The notes beneath the pieces were generated by a model. The model had not been told where the DNA came from, ran no database searches, and worked only from the letters and a program-made list of their open reading frames with translations. The position numbers and the translations under genes are program-made. 64,000 bases of DNA from Thiobacillus denitrificans ATCC 25259 (lineage in GTDB: Bacteria > Pseudomonadota > Gammaproteobacteria > Burkholderiales > Thiobacillaceae), in contig NC_007404.1 of NCBI RefSeq assembly GCF_000012745.1, positions 2,294,001 through 2,358,000 on the forward strand, in the 5' to 3' direction. Below are positions 19,282 through 27,678 of the stretch, piece after piece. Numbering within the stretch: the stretch's first letter is position 1; each line of letters begins with the position of its first letter.

Positions 19282-19455
19282 GGTTTTCTCCTAGGGTTTC
19301 ATGACTGAATGCGTCACAAGCGGGGCGCTTTGGCACACGCCGGATGACGAATCCATCCTAAGCGCCGGCCCGGGCGCCATCTGTCAGTGCGCGCGGATTG
19401 ACCTGTCGGAAGATTCCTGCAATAACAAACGACCATTCGCGTTACGCTATCGATC

Positions 19456-20829
19456 ATGCCCAACGCCTCCGCCCGCCCCCCTATTCACGCGCTGCCGCGG
19501 CCATCCGAGGATTTGCGCGTCAGCACGCATTTGTATCTTGCAGCCGGCATGGCGCTGCTGATCGGCATGCTCGTCGCGAGCTACATGCAGGCCTCGGCGG
19601 GCCTCACCGCGCTCAAGCAATTCGGCGTCGCCAACCAACGCGCCGACCATCTCGACCGCCTGAGCCAGCTCCTGCTCCATGCGCAGTCGGCGACGCGCGG
19701 CTACGCGCTGACCGGCAGTCAGTCGCAGCTCGATTCCTATCGCGCGACCGTGCCCCTGATCCAGGACATCCTGCGCGTGATCGAGCGCGACCACGTCACG
19801 GAATCGCGCTCCGACACCGCCCGCCTGGTACAGCTCGCGCACGGCGTCGCCGCGCGCCAGGAAATCACGACGCGCCACCTCGAAAGCGGCCTTCCGGCGA
19901 AGAAAACTTGGTTCGAGGAAGGCACGCTGGCGATGGACGCCTACCTCCAGCAACACAACAAGATCAAAGTCGATCTGCTCACCGACAACCTGCAGAACGT
20001 CCGCCAGTCGGTCAGCGGCTTCGAGATGGCGCGCGTGAGCACGGTCCTGCTCGCGATTGCCTCCTTGCTGCTGCTGTTGCTGACGATCTCGCAGCAGCAG
20101 AAGAAGCAGGAGCTGCAAGCCAGGATTCGTCACCTGCTCGAAGCGGAAAACGAACGGCTCGATCACGAGGTCCAGCTGCGCACGGCCGAATTGACGAATC
20201 TTGCGACCTACCTCACGGACGTGCGCGAGAGCGAGAAACTGCATCTCGCGCGCGAACTGCACGACGAACTCGGCGCCCTGCTCACCGCGGCCAAGCTCGA
20301 CGCGGACTGGATCGAGCGCAAGCTGCCGCCGGAAATGCGCGCCCTCGTCGAGCAGCGGCTCACGCGTCTGCGCCAAAGCCTGGTCGGGGGGATCACGCTC
20401 AAGCGACGGATCACGAACAACCTGCGTCCTGCGCTGCTCTATGACCTCGGGCTGATCGAGGCCCTCAAGTCGCTGGTCGCCGAGTTCCGCGAGGACGGCG
20501 AGGCGGATATCACCGCGGAACTTCCGGAAGACTGCCCCGAACTCTCCGAAGAGGTGTCATTGAGCCTTTTTCGCATCGTCCAGGAAGCGCTCACCAATGT
20601 GCGCAAATACGCCCAGGCGAAGCACGTACATATCGCACTACGGACGAAGAGCGACGCGGTCGAGTTGTCGATCACGGACGACGGCGTCGGCTTCGACCCG
20701 CATTCGCCGAAAGTCGCGCGCCACGGTCTCGCGGGAATCAAGCATCGGGTGTTCGACCACGGCGGCCAACTCGATATTCGTACGGCGCCGGGAAAAGGCG
20801 TGGCGATCAGCGTGATGCTGCCGCTCTGA
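19456..20829 (+). CDS. CHASE3-type sensor histidine kinase (HisKA_3)
   Basis: 457 residues. Two membrane helices (about 26-44 and 197-214) bracket a helical CHASE3-like periplasmic domain (SATRGYALTGSQSQLDSYRATV). A cytoplasmic coiled coil follows. The HisKA_3 phosphorylation box is LHLARELHDELGALLTAAKL, and the HATPase has DDGVGFDP and HGLAGIKHRV. This is the NarL/DegS-type kinase family. Its likely partners are the LuxR-type response regulator and lone receiver encoded convergently right after it. Confidence 0.93.
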   Translation: MPNASARPPIHALPRPSEDLRVSTHLYLAAGMALLIGMLVASYMQASAGLTALKQFGVANQRADHLDRLSQLLLHAQSATRGYALTGSQSQLDSYRATVPLIQDILRVIERDHVTESRSDTARLVQLAHGVAARQEITTRHLESGLPAKKTWFEEGTLAMDAYLQQHNKIKVDLLTDNLQNVRQSVSGFEMARVSTVLLAIASLLLLLLTISQQQKKQELQARIRHLLEAENERLDHEVQLRTAELTNLATYLTDVRESEKLHLARELHDELGALLTAAKLDADWIERKLPPEMRALVEQRLTRLRQSLVGGITLKRRITNNLRPALLYDLGLIEALKSLVAEFREDGEADITAELPEDCPELSEEVSLSLFRIVQEALTNVRKYAQAKHVHIALRTKSDAVELSITDDGVGFDPHSPKVARHGLAGIKHRVFDHGGQLDIRTAPGKGVAISVMLPL

Positions 20830-20830
20830 G

Positions 20831-21217
20831 TCAGTGCGCGGACTTGTCGTGCGCGGCGGCCGCGACGTAATCCAGGAGCTGGTTGATGTGCAGGGACTTG
20901 TCGAAGAAGGCATCCATGCCGAAGCGCTCGCAGCGCTGGCGCATCGTGGTGTGCCCGTAGTTGGTCAGCACGACCTTGCGCGGCGTGCCGTAGCGATCCG
21001 AATCGGTCTGCAGCGCGTCGAGCACGCCGATCCCGCTGCCCTGCTTGAGCTCGACGTCGATGATCACGAGGTCGACGGGGTTCTCGGCGAGCCGGCGCAG
21101 GGCTTCGGCCTCGCCGTCGGCGCACCCGACGTACTCCACGCCGTCGAGCTCGCTCAGCATGCTGCCGAGCAATTCCTGGAGCAGCAGCGAATCCTCGATC
21201 AGGAAGATCTTCAGCAT
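20831..21217 (-). CDS. Stand-alone receiver-domain protein
   Basis: 128 residues from MLKIFLIEDSLLLQELLGSM. A complete CheY-like domain: acidic pair E/D near residue 8, phosphoacceptor in LVIIDVELKQGSG, threonine switch in VVLTNYG, and lysine in FDKSLHIN. It has no output domain, so it may act by protein contact or as a phosphate sink for the neighbouring kinase. In-frame starts farther upstream (21298, 21316) lie inside or overlap the upstream regulator's end and add no conserved sequence. Confidence 0.87.
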   Translation of the reverse strand: MLKIFLIEDSLLLQELLGSMLSELDGVEYVGCADGEAEALRRLAENPVDLVIIDVELKQGSGIGVLDALQTDSDRYGTPRKVVLTNYGHTTMRQRCERFGMDAFFDKSLHINQLLDYVAAAAHDKSAH

Positions 21218-21266
21218 GTCGGGATGCGAGGGCGAGAGCCGAGCCGAGAACTCATTGTGAGCCGGC

Positions 21267-21902
21267 TTATTCTGCAATGAGTCCGTGTCGTAATGCATAG
21301 GTCGCAAGTTCCGCATTGCTCGCGACGTTGAGCTTTTCGGTCACGCGCGAGCGATAGGTACTGATGGTTTTGACGCTGAGGTGGAGTTGCGAGGCAATGT
21401 CGGACACCGACTCGCCGCGCGCGAGCCTGAGAAACACCTGAAGCTCGCGGTCCGACAAGGCTTCGTGCAGCACCCCGCGCCGCTCGCCGCTCATTTCTTC
21501 GGCGAGCAACTCGGCTGTGCGCGCGGAAACGTAGCGCCGCCCATTGGAAACGGTGTGGATCGCCCGCAGCAGGTCTTCCTGTTCGCAGTCCTTGCACAGG
21601 TAGCCGTTGGCGCCGTTCTTGATCATTGCGAGCGCATAGCTTTCCTCGGGAAAGCCGCTCAGGATCAGTACCTTGACGTCAGGATGACGCTGCCTGATCG
21701 TTCTCAGCACGTCGACCCCACTTTTCCCGGGGAGGGAAATGTCGAGCAGCAGCACGTCGCAGGGCGCGGTCCGCAACTGCGCAAGCGCCTCGTCGCCATC
21801 CGCGGCCTCGAAACTGATGCGAATCGCGGAATCGTCGCCGAGAAGCTCGCGAAAGCCGGTCCGGACGATTTGATGGTCATCGACGATGGCAACCTGAATC
21901 AT
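21267..21902 (-). CDS. NarL/LuxR-family response regulator
   Basis: 211 residues. Receiver domain with the phosphoacceptor in VLLLDISLPGKSG near residue 55. Then a LuxR-type helix-turn-helix (LSDRELQVFLRLARGESVSD, then SVKTISTYRSRVTEKLNV). It is a DNA-binding partner for the CHASE3 histidine kinase that converges on it. The stand-alone receiver gene follows 49 bp downstream on the same strand. Targets unknown; two DUF1328 genes lie immediately upstream. Confidence 0.93.
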   Translation of the reverse strand: MIQVAIVDDHQIVRTGFRELLGDDSAIRISFEAADGDEALAQLRTAPCDVLLLDISLPGKSGVDVLRTIRQRHPDVKVLILSGFPEESYALAMIKNGANGYLCKDCEQEDLLRAIHTVSNGRRYVSARTAELLAEEMSGERRGVLHEALSDRELQVFLRLARGESVSDIASQLHLSVKTISTYRSRVTEKLNVASNAELATYALRHGLIAE

Positions 21903-21953
21903 GTAGCGCTCCGTGGCAATGCCGCTACGATCGATCCGGTATTTTCGCGCCTG

Positions 21954-22118
21954 CTAGCGCCCACGCAGCAGGTTCACCACGAACGTCGCGATTGCCATTA
22001 TTAGAAAGACGACAAAAAGAATCTTTGCGATGCCTACCGCACCTGCCGCGATTCCGGAGAACCCGAACACGGCCGCCACAATGGCGATGATGAAGAATAC
22101 CAACGCATAGTACAACAT
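21954..22118 (-). CDS. DUF1328 small membrane protein (first of two)
   Basis: 54 residues: [20 protein letters not shown], then [20 protein letters not shown] and a basic tail LLRGR. Two hydrophobic helices linked by [14 protein letters not shown], the DUF1328/YtjA signature. These are inner-membrane proteins often induced by stress, without a known mechanism. Same strand as the adjacent response regulator, which could be its regulator. Confidence 0.93.
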   Translation of the reverse strand: MLYYALVFFIIAIVAAVFGFSGIAAGAVGIAKILFVVFLIMAIATFVVNLLRGR

Positions 22119-22251
22119 CAAATTCTCCTCGATAGACCTGGGGATGAGTGCCGATCAGATCTGCCGTGTCTCAAAGACTAAACACATGGCAAGCGTGAGC
22201 CATCAGCCTGAGCCGGGCCCGTTTGTGGGATTCCGCCTACACACACCTGAG

Positions 22252-22425
22252 CTACTTGATGCTTTTGACCGCGAACACACCGAGAACCAGGAACAGCAGG
22301 AACAGTGCAACGGCAATGTAGAACAGGATCTTGGCGATGGCGGCCGCGCCGGAAGCCACCCCGGTAAAGCCGAAAAATCCGGCAATCAACGAGATGACGA
22401 AAAACACCAGTGCCCATTTCAGCAT
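22252..22425 (-). CDS. DUF1328 small membrane protein (second of two)
   Basis: 57 residues: [20 protein letters not shown], then [21 protein letters not shown] paralogue of the neighbour at 21954, with the same two-helix plan and FGFxGxAxGAxxIAKILF motif; local duplication is likely. Strong GGAGATG-type ribosome site before the ATG. Confidence 0.93.
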
Positions 22426-22787
22426 GACGCATCTCCTTCCAAATGACGGCAGACCTGGGGGGCCGATACTTCCGCCTTCGGCGGCGTATGCGGTACCGTA
22501 CCCGCCTGCCCATCTGATCGCATCATTGCCTACGCGTCACGCCATGAATGTCGGAGACGACCGCGATCGGACTCGGTCAACGCTGTCTTGTCGCGTAAGT
22601 GTCGTCCGATTGGACTGTACGAACGATGTAGGGGACCACCTACAGCGGCTTGGCAACGTGACGGACACCGAGCCGCGGTCGACTCTCCTGTGTACCCGCC
22701 TGTACGTTTCCTAGACTGAAGCTGTGCCCGGCGCGTGTCCGGCACCGTCCGCAAAACCAGTCTGCCAAGACCACATAGGAGAATCAC
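22426..22787. other. 362-bp divergent control region with inverted repeat
   Basis: No gene is visible. It separates the DUF1328 gene (minus) from the YqjD-like operon (plus). It holds a clear dyad TGTAGG-GGACCA-CCTACA at 22627-22644, about 145 bp before the YqjD-like start. The same TGTAGG core recurs near other stress genes in this window. Confidence 0.5.
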
Positions 22788-23087
22788 ATGGACCCATGGA
22801 ACACTGAAAATCCGGCCGGCGGCGTGAGCACCGGCGACCCCGCGGCCGAACACGCCCGCCGCTCGCTCGAGGAGGTTCGCGCGAGCGCCGAAGACCTCGC
22901 CGCTCGCGGCAGCGACGCGATCCGCAGCAGCACGGCGCGTGCGCGCGAAGCGATCCATCACACGACCGATCAGGCCGCCCATTACATCCAGCAGCAGCCC
23001 TTGAAAGCCCTGCTGATGGCCGCGGCGGCGGGCGCGGCGATCGCGATGCTCGCCGGCCTGCTCAGCAAGAGCCACCACACGCACTGA
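22788..23087 (+). CDS. DUF883/YqjD-like membrane-anchored protein
   Basis: 99 residues. An acidic/helical N-terminal region (RRSLEEVRASAEDLAARGSD) is followed by a C-terminal glycine-zipper helix (LLMAAAAGAAIAMLAGLLS). This is the layout of DUF883 proteins such as E. coli YqjD and ElaB, which bind ribosomes and anchor them to the inner membrane in stationary phase. It is the first of three genes matching the yqjD-yqjE-yqjK order. GGAG stands before the start. Confidence 0.87.
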   Translation: MDPWNTENPAGGVSTGDPAAEHARRSLEEVRASAEDLAARGSDAIRSSTARAREAIHHTTDQAAHYIQQQPLKALLMAAAAGAAIAMLAGLLSKSHHTH

Positions 23088-23110
23088 TCGACGACCCTAG
23101 GCGGCCTGCC

Positions 23111-23524
23111 ATGTTGCCACCGCTCGTGCGCGCGATGCTCGAGGAGCCCGGCCTGTTCACCGGGTACGTCAAAGCCTACGCCGTGTTGTTCAAACAGGAC
23201 GCGGCATGGTGGCGAACCAAGCAGGTGCGCCGCCTGGTGAATCTCGCCGCCCTCGTCGGCGGCGGATTTTTCGCCGTGCTGTTCGGCGGCGTGGCGTTGA
23301 TGATGTTCGCCGTGACCGGCGTGGCCCACTGGCTGTTGTGGGCCGTCCCCGTCGCGCCCGCGCTCGTCGCACTCGTTGCAGCTTGGCGCCTGCGTCACCC
23401 GCGGCCGGAATCGGAAATATTTCCACGCGTCCGCGAGCAGGTCGCGCAGGACATGCGCTTATTCAGCCTCAAGGAGCGGACCCATGAACCAGCCCATGAA
23501 CCAAAACTACAACCAAGATCATGA
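23111..23524 (+). CDS. YqjE-like (phage-holin-superfamily) membrane protein
   Basis: 137 residues with two close membrane helices (LVNLAALVGGGFFAVLFGGV and MMFAVTGVAHWLLWAVPVAP), then a charged tail ending KERTHEPAHEPKLQPRS. Size, topology and position after a DUF883 gene suggest a YqjE counterpart. The 3' end overlaps the next gene by 41 bases in another frame. Function unknown. Confidence 0.8.
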   Translation: MLPPLVRAMLEEPGLFTGYVKAYAVLFKQDAAWWRTKQVRRLVNLAALVGGGFFAVLFGGVALMMFAVTGVAHWLLWAVPVAPALVALVAAWRLRHPRPESEIFPRVREQVAQDMRLFSLKERTHEPAHEPKLQPRS

Positions 23525-23894
23525 CGCGTCCGTCGCAGCGCCGGCGTTTGGCGACGCCGAGAGCGCACTGCAGCAGAACCGCGACGTGCTGCGCCAGCGT
23601 CTGGCACAGCGGGAGCAGGAAAAGCACTCGCTCGACGGCGTGTCCGACTTCGTCGAGATCGCCGCGCCGCTCGCACGTCGGCTCGTGCGCAAGCACCCCT
23701 ACGCCGCCATCGGCGGTGCCGCCGTGGTCGGCGCACTGCTCGCGCGCGGCAACCTCTGGCGCACGCTCGGCGGGTCGCTGATCGCGGGTGCCGTCGCCCG
23801 CGAGGTCGTCAAGGTATCGCTGTCGTCGGGTCGCAGCTGGCTGGAACGGCTCAACGCGGCGGCCGCCGCCGAGGACAGCAGTCCACCGCCGTAA
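23484..23894 (+). CDS. YqjK-like small membrane-associated protein
   Basis: 136 residues starting MNQPMNQNYN behind GGAGCGG. A central helix pair includes LVRKHPYAAIGGAAVVGALL and LGGSLIAGAVAREVVKVSLS, glycine/alanine-rich like its YqjD-type neighbour. Third gene of the trio, overlapping the second. The YqjK parallel comes from position and composition rather than strong sequence identity. Confidence 0.75.
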   Translation: MNQPMNQNYNQDHDASVAAPAFGDAESALQQNRDVLRQRLAQREQEKHSLDGVSDFVEIAAPLARRLVRKHPYAAIGGAAVVGALLARGNLWRTLGGSLIAGAVAREVVKVSLSSGRSWLERLNAAAAAEDSSPPP

Positions 23895-23917
23895 TCGCGT
23901 GAGGGCGGGGATACGCG

Positions 23918-25360
23918 ATGCCGCATCCGAGCCCCTCACCCATCCCGCGACGCAGTCGCGGCGGGATCGCGGGCCTGACAAGAATCCTGATCGCTTGTTG
24001 CGCGGCGCCGCTCTGCGCCTGCGCCACCCTGCCCGAGGCGCCGCGTCTCGCGGCGGGTCCAGTCGCCAGTCCGCCGGTCAATTTCGAGTCCGCTCGCGGC
24101 CCGGTTTCGGCACGCCGCAACGCGGCGATCTTCGCCGAGCTCAAGCGCGACGGCGGCGACAGCGCGATCCTGCTGCGCCACCTCGCGCTCGAGGAAGCGG
24201 TCAATCGCGACAGCCCGCTCGTCGTCGGCAACCGGCTGACGTTGCTGCAGGACGGGCCGGCGACCTACCGCGCGATGTTCGCCGCGATCCGCAGCGCTCG
24301 CGATCACGTCAACCTGCAGACCTATATTTTCGAGGCGGGGCAGACCGGCGAGACCTTCGCGCGCCTGCTGCTCGAGAAACAGGCTGCCGGCGTGCAGGTC
24401 AACATCATCTACGACAGTGTCGGCTCGATCGACACGCCGCCCGCTTTCTTCCAGCGGCTGCGCGACGCCGGCATGCGCGTGCTCGAATTCAATCCGGTCA
24501 ACCCGGCCAAGCTCAAGAAGAAGAAATGGCGGCTCAACAACCGCGATCACCGGAAGCTGCTCGTCGTCGACGGCAAGACGGCTTTTCTCGGCGGGATCAA
24601 CATCAGCGAGACCTATTCGAGCGGCTCGCTGTCGCGCCCGAGCAAGAAAAAAGCCAAGGACCGTGAATCGGAGGGATGGCGCGACACGCATCTGCAGGTC
24701 GACGGTCCTGCCGTCGCCGAATTCCAGAAGCTGTTTCTCGACACCTGGGCGCGGCAGAAAGGCCCGCCGCTGCCCGCGCGCGCGTATTTCCCCAAGCTCG
24801 CGCGCCAAGGCAACGAAATCGTGCGCGCGATCGCGAGCGAAGCCGACGAGGGCGACAGCCCGATCTATCTGACGCTGCTCTCGGCGATCGAACACGCCGA
24901 GCGCAGCATCCGCCTGACCAACGCGTATTTCGTCCCCGACCCGCAATTGCGCCGGGCGCTCGCCGCCGCGTCCCGGCGCGGCGTCGACGTGCAGATCATC
25001 CTGCCGAGCCGGACCGACTCGTGGGCCGTGTTCCACGCCGGACGCTCGCACTACGACGAACTGCTCGACGCCGGCGTGAAGATCTACGAACGCCACGGTA
25101 CCGTGCTGCACGCCAAGACCGCGTCGGTCGACGGCGTCTGGTCGACGATCGGTTCGACCAACCTCGACTGGCGCAGCTTTCTTCACAACGACGAGCTCAA
25201 CGCGGTCGTGCTCGGAACCGACTTCGCCCGCCAGCTCGACGCGATGTTCGTGCGCGACCGGGCGGCATCGGAAAAGATCGACCTCGAGAAATGGCGTCGT
25301 CGCGCGCTGCACATCCGCATGCAGGAATGGATCGCCCGGCGCTTCGAGTACTGGCTGTAG
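23918..25360 (+). CDS. Cardiolipin synthase-like phospholipase D lipoprotein
   Basis: 480 residues. The N-terminal signal has a lipobox-like APLCAC near residue 35. Two HKD motifs are present: DHRKLLVVDGKTAFLGG (about 208-224) and VLHAKTASVDG with GSTNLDWRS (about 390-410). This arrangement fits ClsB/ClsC-type cardiolipin synthases, which join two phosphatidyl groups at the membrane. A predicted lipoprotein form is less usual than the membrane-anchored ones. It follows the Yqj-like trio after 23 bp. Confidence 0.88.
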   Translation: MPHPSPSPIPRRSRGGIAGLTRILIACCAAPLCACATLPEAPRLAAGPVASPPVNFESARGPVSARRNAAIFAELKRDGGDSAILLRHLALEEAVNRDSPLVVGNRLTLLQDGPATYRAMFAAIRSARDHVNLQTYIFEAGQTGETFARLLLEKQAAGVQVNIIYDSVGSIDTPPAFFQRLRDAGMRVLEFNPVNPAKLKKKKWRLNNRDHRKLLVVDGKTAFLGGINISETYSSGSLSRPSKKKAKDRESEGWRDTHLQVDGPAVAEFQKLFLDTWARQKGPPLPARAYFPKLARQGNEIVRAIASEADEGDSPIYLTLLSAIEHAERSIRLTNAYFVPDPQLRRALAAASRRGVDVQIILPSRTDSWAVFHAGRSHYDELLDAGVKIYERHGTVLHAKTASVDGVWSTIGSTNLDWRSFLHNDELNAVVLGTDFARQLDAMFVRDRAASEKIDLEKWRRRALHIRMQEWIARRFEYWL

Positions 25361-25476
25361 ATCGCGAGCGCCTCGGAGAACGCGGGAACGGAACTTAATC
25401 GCCAACGCGGCGACGAATTCGAGTCGCGCCGAATTACAAGCGGCCCCTTCCGGGCCAGAACAGTAAGGAGAGAGAC

Positions 25477-26067
25477 ATGAAAACGCTGATCGTCGGCCAC
25501 TACGGCCAGCAGACCGACGCGGACAACGCCGCACGCGAATTGCTGCGGGCCGGCTTTCCGGCCGCCGAACTGGGCCTCTTTTACTTCAACCCGCAGGGAC
25601 AACACGCGACCTACCCGATCGGTGGCGACGAGAATGAATCGCCCGGCACCCACGACGCCAAGAGCGGGGCGGTACGCGGCGCGGTGGGCGGCGTCGGCGC
25701 CGGCACGCTCGTCGGTGCGGCGACCATTCCGGTTCTCGGTCCGGCCGCGCCGCTGTTCGGTGCGGCCGTCGGCGCCTACACGGGTTCGCTCGTCGGCGCG
25801 CTCAAGCACATGGAAGAGTCCGAGGAAGCCGCAAGTCCGCCGCCCGAGCGGGCCCCACGTGCCGCCGCCGCGGACACGCGCAAGGCCGGCATCATGCTCG
25901 CGGTCGCGGTCGACACGGCCGACGAGCGTCAAACTGCCGTCGAGGTTCTCGGCGCCCAGGCCGATGAACTCGAAGAGGCGCAGGGCACGCTGCAGAACGG
26001 CGACTGGGTTGATTTCGACCCGCTCGCCCCGCGCAAGCTGATCCCCTCCGCCGCCCCACGCCCCTGA
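25477..26067 (+). CDS. Glycine-zipper stress-type protein
   Basis: 196 residues. The N-terminal ~45 residues (GHYGQQTDADNAARELLRAG) resemble the ferredoxin-like half of general-stress YflT/heat-induced proteins. The middle has a glycine zipper (GAVRGAVGGVGAGTLVGAAT; LFGAAVGAYTGSLVGALKHM). A second ferredoxin-like half follows (GIMLAVAVDTADERQTAVEVL). It probably modulates or senses membrane stress, but no enzyme motif is visible. AAGGAG precedes the start. Confidence 0.78.
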   Translation: MKTLIVGHYGQQTDADNAARELLRAGFPAAELGLFYFNPQGQHATYPIGGDENESPGTHDAKSGAVRGAVGGVGAGTLVGAATIPVLGPAAPLFGAAVGAYTGSLVGALKHMEESEEAASPPPERAPRAAAADTRKAGIMLAVAVDTADERQTAVEVLGAQADELEEAQGTLQNGDWVDFDPLAPRKLIPSAAPRP

Positions 26068-26108
26068 GTCCGACGCGGCGGCGCTACCGTCACGCCGCTT
26101 CGGACGTC

Positions 26109-26116
26109 TCCTACAT
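26109..26116 (-). promoter_or_regulatory. TGTAGG-type motif upstream of 26329 gene
   Basis: TCCTACAT on the plus strand, i.e. ATGTAGGA read on the minus strand. It is one of six similar motifs in intergenic regions of the stress cluster. Its function is not known. Confidence 0.3.
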
Positions 26117-26328
26117 CCGCCTCCACCCGCGCCTGACGGCTGCGAAGACGCGCCCCGGCTAATATCCGAGGGACCGTACGTCGCGCCGGGTTGTGGAAGG
26201 GTGGGTTCCGGTGCGACCGATAATGACAAACATACGGAGCAGCCCCCACGGCCCGGCGCGTCGCCACTTGCGCGCGGCCTCTGCGCGCTCGCCTCCGAGG
26301 GCCTTTCGCCTGCGAAAGGAGGGAAAAA

Positions 26329-26697
26329 ATGGCTAGCTGGCTGCGGAATTGGTTCGAGAATCTGACCCAGACGCGCAAATTCCATCCGTCCTGGATCCTG
26401 ATCGGCGTCATCGTATCGGCCTTTCTTGCCGCGCTGGTCTGGGGCGCGGCCGTGCTCCTGACACGCGCCGAGGCCGACGACCTCACGCCCGTCGACACGC
26501 GGATCCCGACAGGCGGCGACGCAGTGCACGAGGGCGCGCCGGCGACCATCACGCCACCGGCCGTGCCGCGCGAAGCGCCGCAGAAGACGATCCAGGTCCG
26601 CTTCCTCCCGCCGGCCGCCCAGTGGGAGCGCATTCCAGCGGCGACGCCGGCGCCCACGCCGCTGCCCTGGGCGCGCCCGCTCCGCCGCGTGACCTGA
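26329..26697 (+). CDS. Single-pass membrane protein of unknown function
   Basis: 122 residues. The N-terminus is basic, one membrane helix spans about residues 22-45 (WILIGVIVSAFLAALVWGAA), and a proline-rich exterior tail follows (TPPAVPREAPQKTIQ; ATPAPTPLPW). AGGAGGG lies before the ATG. No family recognised. It immediately precedes the Ku gene on the same strand, 78 bp away. Confidence 0.72.
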   Translation: MASWLRNWFENLTQTRKFHPSWILIGVIVSAFLAALVWGAAVLLTRAEADDLTPVDTRIPTGGDAVHEGAPATITPPAVPREAPQKTIQVRFLPPAAQWERIPAATPAPTPLPWARPLRRVT

Positions 26698-26775
26698 GCG
26701 CAGGCCGCGGAACGCCCGGCCTGCGGGTGGCTCGAAAGAGTCTGGATCCACGTTTTTGACGACCGGAGGTGAAGC

Positions 26776-27675
26776 ATGGCGACAAGCCCACGAACGCTCT
26801 GGAAAGGCGCCATCAGTTTCGGCCTGGTACACATTCCGATCGCCCTCTACACCGCGACCACCGAGCAGGGACTCGACTTCGACTGGCTCGACAAGCGCAG
26901 CATGGATCCGGTCGGCTACAAGCGCGTCAACAAGCGCACCGGCAAGGAGATTTCGCGCGAGAACATCGTCAAGGGCATCGAGTACGAGGACGGCCGCTAC
27001 GTCGTGCTGTCGCCCGAAGAGATTGCCGCAGCCTACCCGAAGACGACGCAGACGATAGAGATCGAGACCTTCGCGCCGGCCGCGGACATCCCCTTCATCT
27101 ACCTCGATCGACCCTACTACGTCGCGCCGATCAACAAGGGCGCGAAGGTCTACGCCCTGCTGCGCGAGATCCTGCGCAAGACCGGCAAGGTGGGCATCGC
27201 GCGCGTCGTCATCCAGAGCAAGCAGCATCTCGCGGCGCTGATGCCCTATGGCCCGGTCATGGTCCTCAACCTGCTGCGCTGGGGCGACAAGATACGCGGC
27301 TACGACGCCCTCGATCTGCCGGCGGAAGGCATCAAGGCGGCCGGCGTGAGCGACAAGGAAATGCGCATCGGTGAGCAGCTCGTCGAGGACATGAGCGCCC
27401 CCTGGGATCCGGCCGCGACCCGCGACTCGTTCAAGGAGCAGATCCTGCAGCTCGTCGAGGCGAAGGCACAAGCCGGCAAACTCGAATCGGTCGCGCCGAT
27501 CGAAGCGCGCGAGCACGAACCGGCCGGCGCCACGATCTACGACCTCACCGAACTGCTGCAGCGCAGCCTGAGCAAGGCGAAGCAGGACAAACAGCCTTCG
27601 GCGCGCGCCACGCCCAAGGCCCGCGCGGGTGCGAAGACGCCGACCAAGTCGGGCGGCAAGCGCAAGGCCGCGTAA
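26776..27675 (+). CDS. ku: Ku DNA end-binding protein (NHEJ)
   Basis: 299 residues, typical bacterial Ku. It opens TLWKGAISFGLVHIPIALYT. Conserved core pieces are YEDGRYVVLSPEEI, EIETFAPAADIPFIYLDRPYY and LMPYGPVMVLNLLRW. The lysine-rich tail (KARAGAKTPTKSGGKRKAA) is the usual DNA/LigD-binding extension. It forms a homodimer ring on broken DNA ends and recruits LigD. The LigD gene starts three bases after the stop. Strong GGAGGT ribosome site. Confidence 0.96.
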   Translation: MATSPRTLWKGAISFGLVHIPIALYTATTEQGLDFDWLDKRSMDPVGYKRVNKRTGKEISRENIVKGIEYEDGRYVVLSPEEIAAAYPKTTQTIEIETFAPAADIPFIYLDRPYYVAPINKGAKVYALLREILRKTGKVGIARVVIQSKQHLAALMPYGPVMVLNLLRWGDKIRGYDALDLPAEGIKAAGVSDKEMRIGEQLVEDMSAPWDPAATRDSFKEQILQLVEAKAQAGKLESVAPIEAREHEPAGATIYDLTELLQRSLSKAKQDKQPSARATPKARAGAKTPTKSGGKRKAA

Positions 27676-27678
27676 CCA

